From Pseudomonadota bacterium (GTDB taxonomy: Bacteria; Pseudomonadota; Alphaproteobacteria; Rhizobiales; Hyphomicrobiaceae): 5,342 nucleotides of DNA. Below the pieces are notes generated by a model, which searched no databases, was not told the DNA's origin, and was given only the letters and a program-made list of their open reading frames with translations. Shown here piece after piece: positions 1 through 4,516 of this stretch. The stretch covers positions 1-5,342 of the forward strand of contig JAEYYJ010000156.1 of assembly GCA_023430845.1 (NCBI GenBank), given 5' to 3'. How positions within the stretch are numbered: the stretch's first letter is position 1; each line of letters opens with the position of its first letter. The translations under genes and the position numbers were made by a program.

Positions 1-1
1 C

Positions 2-703
2 AAGCCGAGCCTGCTCACGCCGAAGGAAACGCAAACAACGCTGCTCGCCAGCATCGAAGAAGACATGGAAGCTGCACTCGAGGCGCTGGCCATCGAGCTC
101 GATGCACTCAACACCCCGCCAGCCGGGGTTGCTGCACCGCGCCGCCCCGCGCTCCCGACCGGCCCGATCGGCCCGGCCGGTATCGCCTCGATCCTCGGCG
201 CAAAGATCCCCGAGAACGCCATTGTGGTCGACGAGAGCGTGACGACGGGGCGCGAGTTCTTCCCCGAAACCGCGGGCGCGCCGCCCCATAGCTGGATCAA
301 CAATCGCGGCGGCTCGATCGGCTATGCCTTGCCGGTCGCGATTGGCGCCGCCGTTGCCTGCCCCGACCGCAAGGTCATGGCGCTCGTCGGCGACGGCAGT
401 GCTATGTACACGATACAGTCGCTGTGGACGATGGCGCGCGAGGGCCTCGACGTCACAGTGCTCATCTTCGCGAACGGCACCTACAATATCCTGCGCGGCG
501 AGCTGACCAACGTCGGCGTACGCAATCCGGGACCACGTGCCGTGAACATGCTGACGATCGGCAATCCCTCGATTGACTGGGTTCATATGGCCAAGAGCAT
601 GGGCGTCGAAGCATCGCGTGCGACGGATTGCACGCAGCTCGCAAAGGCGATCGACGCCGGCCTCGCATCAAAGGGGCCGTACCTGATCGAAGTCGCGCTC
701 TGA
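2..703 (+). CDS. Thiamine-diphosphate-dependent enzyme, acetolactate synthase/benzoylformate decarboxylase-like (C-terminal part)
   Basis: This is the C-terminal 233 residues of a ThDP enzyme whose start lies left of the window; the frame is open from base 2 and ends at TGA 701-703. Seen: a linker region (KPSLLTPKE, then a Pro/Ala-rich stretch), then the C-terminal ThDP-binding domain. It has a VDESVTTGREFF segment, an INNRGGSIGYALP segment, and the diphosphate/Mg2+ motif GDG (389-397) followed after 25 residues by an Asn (FANGTYNIL), which is the classic GDG-x(24-27)-N signature. The C-terminus (GNPSIDWVHMAKSMGV ... GPYLIEVAL) closely resembles the roughly 515-residue family often annotated as acetolactate synthase large subunit but related to benzoylformate decarboxylase. 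The catalytic N-terminal Glu and substrate residues are outside the window, so synthase, decarboxylase or other 2-oxo-acid chemistry cannot be separated. No small regulatory subunit follows, which argues against a biosynthetic IlvBN role (inference). It is convergent with the TRAP operon. Family is near certain; the reaction is not. Confidence 0.93.
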   Translation, partial: KPSLLTPKETQTTLLASIEEDMEAALEALAIELDALNTPPAGVAAPRRPALPTGPIGPAGIASILGAKIPENAIVVDESVTTGREFFPETAGAPPHSWINNRGGSIGYALPVAIGAAVACPDRKVMALVGDGSAMYTIQSLWTMAREGLDVTVLIFANGTYNILRGELTNVGVRNPGPRAVNMLTIGNPSIDWVHMAKSMGVEASRATDCTQLAKAIDAGLASKGPYLIEVAL

Positions 704-710
704 AATGCGA

Positions 711-735
711 TGAGCCGCGACATGATCGCGGCTCA
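711..735 (+). terminator. Perfect 10-bp hairpin after the ThDP enzyme gene
   Basis: TGAGCCGCGA (711-720) and TCGCGGCTCA (726-735) are exact reverse complements around a CATGA loop. The hairpin begins 7 nt after the TGA stop at 701-703. There is no T tract after it (CGTATCGTGATC), so it is not a textbook intrinsic terminator. It may act as a weak or factor-assisted terminator, a 3'-end stabiliser, or a barrier to convergent transcription. The structure is seen directly; the role is inferred. Confidence 0.6.
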
Positions 736-763
736 CGTATCGTGATCGGAGAGAATGTGCAGG

Positions 764-789
764 AGAGCCGGTCGGCAGCGACTGGCTCT
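764..789. terminator. Second hairpin, next to the end of the TRAP operon
   Basis: AGAGCCGGTC (764-773) pairs with GACTGGCTCT (780-789) around a GGCAGC loop. On the plus strand all 10 pairs form if G770-T783 is read as a G-U wobble, two more G-U pairs (762-763 with 790-791) can extend it, and a short T run (789-791) lies at its 3' edge. On the minus strand the same position becomes a C-A mismatch. It sits 7 nt beyond the dctP-type stop codon (797-799). It could end plus-strand read-through, minus-strand operon transcription, or both; direction is unresolved. Confidence 0.55.
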
Positions 790-796
790 TTCCATT

Positions 797-1771
797 CTAC
801 TTGCGATAAGTCGAGACGACGGCCTTGCCCTCGTCCGATGCCTTCTTCAGCCAATCCTCGGTGAGCTGATCGCCGATCTTCTTGAGGCCATCCTTCAGCT
901 CCGCGCTCGGCGGCAGGACTTTCATACCGTTCTTGGCGAGCTGCTCGTTGTACCAGGTGGCTTTCTCGGGCGCGATCTTCCAGCCGCGCTCCTCCGCCGC
1001 CTTCGCGACCTTCAGGATCGCATCCTGCTGGTCCTTCGGCAGGCCATTGAATGCCGCCTTGTTGACGAAGGTGACGTTCTTCGGGATCCAACCCTGGACG
1101 TCATAGAAGTGAGTCATCGTCTCCCACGCCTTGCTGTCGTAGCCCGTCGAGCCCGACGTCATGAAGGCGTTGACCGTTCCGGTTGCAAGAGCCTGCGGCA
1201 ACTCCGCGGCCTGGACCGTGACGGGCTGGCCACCGACGAGCTCCGCGATGCGCGTCGTACCAACGTTATAGGCGCGGAACTTGAGGCCCTTCATGTCAGC
1301 AGTGCTGTTGAACTCCTTCTTGGAGTACACACCCTGAGGTCCCCACGGCACAGCATAGAGAACCTTGATCCCCTGGCCGTCGAGCTTCTTCTCGATCGCA
1401 GCGCGCTGCGCTTCCCAAAGCTTCTTCGACTCGGCGTAGCTCGAGGCGAGGAAGGGAATGGTGTCGAGTCCGAAGACCGAGTCCTCGTTCTCGTGGATCG
1501 AGATCAACACCTCGCCCATCTGCGCCTGACCGGTTGCGACAGCGCGCTTGATCTCAGGCGCTTTGAAGAGCGACGCCCCCGGGTGCACCGTGATCTCGAG
1601 CTTGCCGCCTGTGGCCTTCTTCACTTCTTCGGCGAACCAGACAAGATTCTCGGTGTGATAATTTGTCGGCGGATATGCAGCAGGAAGGTTCCATTTCGTC
1701 TGTGCTGACGCGGCGGTCGCTGTGGCAGCGACAACGACGGTAGCGGCTAGCATTGATTTGAATGTTATCAT
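797..1771 (-). CDS. dctP: TRAP transporter substrate-binding protein, DctP family
   Basis: A 324-residue periplasmic solute receptor of the tripartite ATP-independent periplasmic (TRAP) family; it captures the substrate and delivers it to the DctQM-type permease. Seen: a Sec signal peptide (MITFKSMLAATVVV, hydrophobic to about residue 20) with a likely cleavage site ASA|Q after Ala23, then a full-length DctP fold. The segment KGLKFRAYN carries Arg166, at the position of the conserved DctP arginine that pairs with the ligand carboxylate. QAAELPQALATGTVNAF (about 187-203) matches the usual E..xAL..G.v motif. The start is ATG with GGAG (1779-1782) 7 nt upstream. It is the last gene of the operon, 41 nt after the large permease gene, with no promoter or hairpin visible in that gap. 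The ligand is not readable from sequence; the Arg suggests a carboxylate. The symbol denotes the family, not proven C4-dicarboxylate transport. Confidence 0.95.
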   Translation of the reverse strand: MITFKSMLAATVVVAATATAASAQTKWNLPAAYPPTNYHTENLVWFAEEVKKATGGKLEITVHPGASLFKAPEIKRAVATGQAQMGEVLISIHENEDSVFGLDTIPFLASSYAESKKLWEAQRAAIEKKLDGQGIKVLYAVPWGPQGVYSKKEFNSTADMKGLKFRAYNVGTTRIAELVGGQPVTVQAAELPQALATGTVNAFMTSGSTGYDSKAWETMTHFYDVQGWIPKNVTFVNKAAFNGLPKDQQDAILKVAKAAEERGWKIAPEKATWYNEQLAKNGMKVLPPSAELKDGLKKIGDQLTEDWLKKASDEGKAVVSTYRK

Positions 1772-1812
1772 CCACTCACTCCGTTTGGCTCTTCAGGTAG
1801 TCGGGCGGGTCA

Positions 1813-3123
1813 TCAAGCCGGGAAGATCAGCCTCGGCAAGAACAACGCAATTTGCGGGAAGGCATAGATAATCACCACCGCGGCGATCAGCAGCAGAAAG
1901 AAGGGTAGGGCCGCGTAGGCTACCGTCCAGCTGTCCCTGCCACTCATAGACTGCAAGACGAAAAGATTGAACCCGACAGGCGGTGACACTTGCGCCATCT
2001 CAACGACGAGAACGACGAAAATGCCGAACCAGATGAGATCGAACCCGGCCTTCTGCACCAAGGGTAGAACGATCGCCATCGTCAGGACGATCATCGAGAT
2101 CCCATCGAGAAACATGCCAAGCACGATATAGAACAGCGTCAGACATGCGATTAGCATACCCGGGCTGAGGTTCATCCGAGCCACCGCCTCGGCGATAGCG
2201 GCCGGAATCTGCGTATATGCCATCGCCGCTGACATGAATGCGGCGCCCGCGAGAATGAGCATGATCATCGCGGTCGTTCGCGTCGCGCCCATGACGCTCG
2301 CCCAGAAGGACTGCAGCGTCAACGAGCCCTGCAACCAGGCGATAATCAGACCACCCGCCACACCCCAGGCTGCACATTCCGTTGCTGTCGCCGTGCCCGA
2401 TATCAGCGCGCCAAACACGAACAGAATGAGCAACAGCGTCGGGAATAGGTTTGCCGTCTCCTTCAAGGCGCGCCGAAATCCAATCCAGGGCTCCGCCGCA
2501 GGTTGCTTGGATGGATTGACCAGAGCTGCTATCGCGATGTAGCCGCAATAGAGAAGCATGACGACGCCGCCCGGCAGAAAGCCCGCCAGGAACATCTGCA
2601 GCAGCGATACCTCTGCCTGCACGGCATATACGATCATGATGATCGATGGCGGGATCAGCAGCCCGAGCGTTCCTGATCCGGCGAGCGATCCGATCGTCAG
2701 CTTCTCATCATACCCGCGTCTCGTGAGCTCGGGCATGGCGATCTTTCCGATCGTCGCACAGGTCGCTGCCGACGATCCGGAAACCATCCCGAAGATACCG
2801 CACGCGAGTACATTGACGTGCAGAAGGCCGCCTGGAAGCCGCCCCACCCAAGGTGAAAGTCCTCGAAAGAGCTCTTCTGAAAGCCGCGTTCGAAACAGTA
2901 TCTCCCCCATCCAGACGAAGAGCGGCAACGCCGCAAGCGTCCATGAGGCACTCGCACTCCAGATGGTCGTCGCCATGACGGCCGTCATCGGCACATTGGG
3001 GACGAAGTACATAGCCGCGATGCCGCTGAGGATAAGCGCCAAGCCCACCCACACGCCGAGGATCAGAGCGAAGCCCAATACGAGCAGCAGCGCGAATGCA
3101 ATTTGAACCAGCTCAAGCTGCAT
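1813..3123 (-). CDS. dctM: TRAP transporter large permease subunit, DctM family
   Basis: A 436-residue inner-membrane protein, the usual length for DctM, forming the ion-coupled translocation channel of the TRAP system. Seen: about 12-13 hydrophobic stretches (roughly residues 5-25, 27-43, 62-76, 100-121, 150-168, 175-200, 228-242, 250-266, 282-305, 322-340, 342-356, 364-383, 401-425). Family landmarks are GMVSGSSAATCATIG (112-126), LIPPSIIMIVYA (156-167), GMFLDGISMIVLT (336-348) and SPPVGFNLFV (380-389), all as expected in intact members. The start ATG is 2 nt after the small-subunit stop codon, with GGGGAA about 10 nt upstream inside that gene, so translation is probably coupled. The stop is TGA. 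There are no frameshifts or truncations. The substrate cannot be inferred from this subunit; dctM is used as a family symbol. Confidence 0.97.
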   Translation of the reverse strand: MQLELVQIAFALLLVLGFALILGVWVGLALILSGIAAMYFVPNVPMTAVMATTIWSASASWTLAALPLFVWMGEILFRTRLSEELFRGLSPWVGRLPGGLLHVNVLACGIFGMVSGSSAATCATIGKIAMPELTRRGYDEKLTIGSLAGSGTLGLLIPPSIIMIVYAVQAEVSLLQMFLAGFLPGGVVMLLYCGYIAIAALVNPSKQPAAEPWIGFRRALKETANLFPTLLLILFVFGALISGTATATECAAWGVAGGLIIAWLQGSLTLQSFWASVMGATRTTAMIMLILAGAAFMSAAMAYTQIPAAIAEAVARMNLSPGMLIACLTLFYIVLGMFLDGISMIVLTMAIVLPLVQKAGFDLIWFGIFVVLVVEMAQVSPPVGFNLFVLQSMSGRDSWTVAYAALPFFLLLIAAVVIIYAFPQIALFLPRLIFPA

Positions 3124-3125
3124 CG

Positions 3126-3671
3126 TTACAGATTCCCCGACGCGGCACGCTCAACGATCTCTTCTTTTGTCTTCGGCGGTGGCTTCGAATAGCGCGGGTA
3201 GCCACCCGTCGCGACATTGTAGAGCTCGTCAAGAAAAGCAACCAGAAGGATCGCCGAGCCGACGGAGAAGCCAAGCTGAGGGATCCAGAGCGGTACGGAT
3301 ACAACGCCACTCGAGAGATCATTCAAGATCCAGCTGTCGTAGGTCATCGTGACTGCGGCCCAAGTCAGTGAGCTAACGATCGCCGTTCCGATCGTCAGCG
3401 CGACCAGTTCCATCACCTGCCGCGATCGTCCGCTCAAGCGCTCGATCACCAAACCCATCCGTATTAGCTCGGATGACTTGAAGGTGTGCGCGAGCGCAAG
3501 GAACGCCATGGCGACTAGAGACCACGCAGTAAAGTCGTCGCCGGACTGCACATTGATGCCGACCTGCCGCCCAAGCGACAGCGCCATCATGAGCAGGAAG
3601 ATCGCGATCAGAAAGAGACCGGCAAGGTAGCCGGCGGCGAGATAGAGACCGTCAAGGGCGCGCCGTAGCAT
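3126..3671 (-). CDS. dctQ: TRAP transporter small permease subunit, DctQ family
   Basis: A 181-residue membrane protein, typical DctQ size, which partners the large subunit and helps dock the periplasmic receptor. Seen: four transmembrane segments (about 12-34, 48-66, 86-107, 127-150) and a charged cytoplasmic tail (PPPKTKEEIVERAAS). The segment after TM1, DDFTAWSLVAMAFLALAHTF followed by KSSELIRMGLV, is the characteristic DctQ region in which a polar/His position (His62) and a conserved RxG lie around TM2. The start ATG has AGGGTGA (3675-3681) just upstream, good ribosome-binding complementarity. This is the first gene of the operon, so its promoter should lie in 3672 onward. The order is Q-M-P rather than the commoner P-Q-M. 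Identification rests on length, topology and the adjacent DctM/DctP-type genes. Confidence 0.93.
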   Translation of the reverse strand: MLRRALDGLYLAAGYLAGLFLIAIFLLMMALSLGRQVGINVQSGDDFTAWSLVAMAFLALAHTFKSSELIRMGLVIERLSGRSRQVMELVALTIGTAIVSSLTWAAVTMTYDSWILNDLSSGVVSVPLWIPQLGFSVGSAILLVAFLDELYNVATGGYPRYSKPPPKTKEEIVERAASGNL

Positions 3672-3786
3672 TGGTCACCCTATTCCAGCGCCCGGCCCTG
3701 AAGACCTGGCGCGCATCCATGCGCAATAAATCAACGTCTTGGCTCCCCTCGGCTTTCTCACCGCAGCAAGCACGCTTAGTGCCCGC

Positions 3787-3800
3787 CGAAGGGAAAGTCG
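3787..3800 (+). repeat. 14-nt direct repeat, copy 1
   Basis: CGAAGGGAAAGTCG here matches CGAACGGAAAGTCG at 3952-3965 at 13 of 14 positions, 165 bp away in the same orientation. A shorter copy of the core (GAAAGTCG) lies between them at 3842-3849. It could be a regulator binding site, but repeat status may also be chance. Confidence 0.4.
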
Positions 3801-3951
3801 CGCTCAAATTGGCATCGGGCTGCCTAAGTGTCTATCAGTTTGAAAGTCGTATACACCGCCGCGGCGCGCCCGGCTGGCACCGATAGAGGCACGCCTTCGG
3901 CGCCAGCTTGGTGCCCCAGCCAGCCCTCCGTCGCGGCACCATTTCCCATCG

Positions 3952-3965
3952 CGAACGGAAAGTCG
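3952..3965 (+). repeat. 14-nt direct repeat, copy 2
   Basis: CGAACGGAAAGTCG, the second copy of the repeat at 3787-3800, with a single G/C difference. It lies about 150 bp upstream of the ferredoxin start codon. Confidence 0.4.
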
Positions 3966-4018
3966 GCAATCGGATTCCTCAAGTTCAGGGGTCGCGAAAC
4001 AAATGCGCGCTGCCTGCG

Positions 4019-4055
4019 CATGAGGAGAATGATTTTCTATTCTTATTTCTCCATG
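4019..4055. promoter_or_regulatory. Bulged inverted repeat upstream of the ferredoxin gene
   Basis: CAT-ga-GGAGAA (4019-4029) is mirrored by TTCTCC-ATG (4047-4055) across a 17-nt T-rich spacer. The arms are 9 bp with a 2-nt bulge. It may be an operator or a leader hairpin; no known regulator consensus was recognised. Confidence 0.35.
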
Positions 4056-4090
4056 CCCGTATCAATAGTTTATTTTTCTATTATGTTGCA
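4031..4090 (+). promoter_or_regulatory. AT-rich island, likely promoter zone of the ferredoxin-cysG operon
   Basis: G+C falls sharply here (4 of 20 bases at 4031-4050, 6 of 30 at 4061-4090) in otherwise GC-rich DNA, directly upstream of the ferredoxin gene. TATTAT (4079-4084) resembles a sigma-70 -10 box, but no recognisable -35 lies 16-18 nt upstream, so an activator-dependent promoter is plausible. A small inverted repeat AATAG (4064-4068) / CTATT (4078-4082) overlaps it. The exact promoter is not established. Confidence 0.5.
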
Positions 4091-4103
4091 TCGCACGACT
4101 AAC

Positions 4104-4107
4104 GGAG
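4104..4107 (+). promoter_or_regulatory. Ribosome binding site that sets the ferredoxin start
   Basis: GGAG lies 6 nt before ATG 4114 but only 3 nt before the in-frame GTG at 4111. Normal spacing therefore favours ATG 4114 as the start. Confidence 0.7.
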
Positions 4108-4113
4108 CGTGTG

Positions 4114-4512
4114 ATGCAAACAAGTGCTACGGCCGCCATCGAGCCGGTCCCCGCCGAAGGCGAAGATAAGATTTTGAAGATCCATATTTATCTGGCCGAC
4201 GGCAGCCATTTCCAGCGGGAGGCTATCGCCGGCCTGCGCCTCCTCGACCTGCTGCGCATGTACGGCTTTCCTGTGAGAGCCGAGTGCGGCGGCGCCTGCG
4301 TCTGCGGCACCTGCCATATCCGCGTGCCAGAGCGCTGGCAGCACACGCTTTCCCCTCCCACCGACGAAGAACTCGCCAAGCTCGACGACATCCCCACGGC
4401 GGACGAGAACTCACGTCTCGCCTGCCAGATCGAAACCACGGACGAGATGGACGGCTTCGAGTTTCAGATCCAGCCCGACAGCCTCGTGCAGACCTATTGG
4501 GTGGCGGGGTGA
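4114..4512 (+). CDS. [2Fe-2S] ferredoxin, adrenodoxin type
   Basis: A 132-residue soluble electron carrier. Seen: an unstructured N-terminal extension of about 20 residues, a beta strand (LKIHIYLADGSHF), helix RLLDLLRMYGFPV, then the cluster loop ECGGACVCGTCHIRV, a Pro-rich acidic helix (PPTDEELAKLDDI) and SRLACQIETTDEMDGFEF. The cluster ligands fit C-x5-C-x2-C-x36-C: Cys58, Cys64, Cys67 and Cys104, with a non-ligand Cys62 that is common in bacterial members. The pattern and the RLACQI strand are those of adrenodoxin/putidaredoxin-type proteins rather than plant-type ferredoxins. It is longer than the usual roughly 105-110 residues because of both tails (C-terminal PDSLVQTYWVAG). The gene ends 4 nt before the siroheme synthase start, so the two are probably cotranscribed. 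Known members serve P450s, dioxygenases or Fe-S assembly; here the context suggests electron supply to a siroheme-dependent reductase (inference). Confidence 0.95.
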   Translation: MQTSATAAIEPVPAEGEDKILKIHIYLADGSHFQREAIAGLRLLDLLRMYGFPVRAECGGACVCGTCHIRVPERWQHTLSPPTDEELAKLDDIPTADENSRLACQIETTDEMDGFEFQIQPDSLVQTYWVAG

Positions 4513-4516
4513 GGCT

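Larger units (their letters stand above)
3672..4113. promoter_or_regulatory. Divergent intergenic region between the TRAP operon and the ferredoxin-cysG operon
   Basis: These 442 bp hold no convincing gene and must carry both outward promoters. The TRAP side is GC-rich with no clear sigma-70 promoter. The ferredoxin side becomes AT-rich from about 4031. The octamer GAAAGTCG occurs three times (3793-3800, 3842-3849, 3958-3965), two copies lying within a longer 14-nt repeat. An imperfect stem GGCTGGCACC (3872-3881) / GGTGCC-cc-AGCC (3910-3921) can form in the middle. A minus-strand frame open over 3824-4036 overlaps much of this and may be a gene remnant. No riboswitch class was recognised. Confidence 0.7.

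Noticed and set aside
462..1091. Minus-strand open frame spanning the ThDP gene end and the receptor gene
   Set aside because: It crosses the convergent intergenic region and both hairpins and overlaps two well-supported genes. Its composition is Arg/Gly-rich with no family features.
755..1708. Long plus-strand open frame opposite the receptor gene
   Set aside because: It lies antisense to a clear DctP gene with signal peptide and family motifs. Its product is Arg/Leu-rich with no recognisable domain, typical of a GC-rich shadow frame.
2558..3106. Plus-strand open frame opposite the large permease gene
   Set aside because: It is a Ser/Pro/Thr-rich mirror of a membrane protein gene with no start context or domain.
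3849..3854. GTATAC palindrome as a GntR-type operator
   Set aside because: The flanking bases (TC...AC) do not extend the symmetry to a GntR consensus, and a 6-bp palindrome alone is expected by chance.
3872..3921. Imperfect stem as a riboswitch or structured RNA
   Set aside because: The pairing has a 2-nt bulge and a long loop, no known riboswitch core was recognised, and GC-rich sequence readily forms such stems.
4111..4113. GTG as the ferredoxin start codon
   Set aside because: GGAG would be only 3 nt away; the adjacent ATG at 4114 has normal 6-nt spacing.
4029..4169. Small plus-strand frame starting MIFYSYFSMPVSIVYF
   Set aside because: Its AGGAG is only 1 nt from the ATG, it overlaps the ferredoxin start out of frame, and it ends in an Arg-rich run, so it is likely chance translation of the AT-rich leader.
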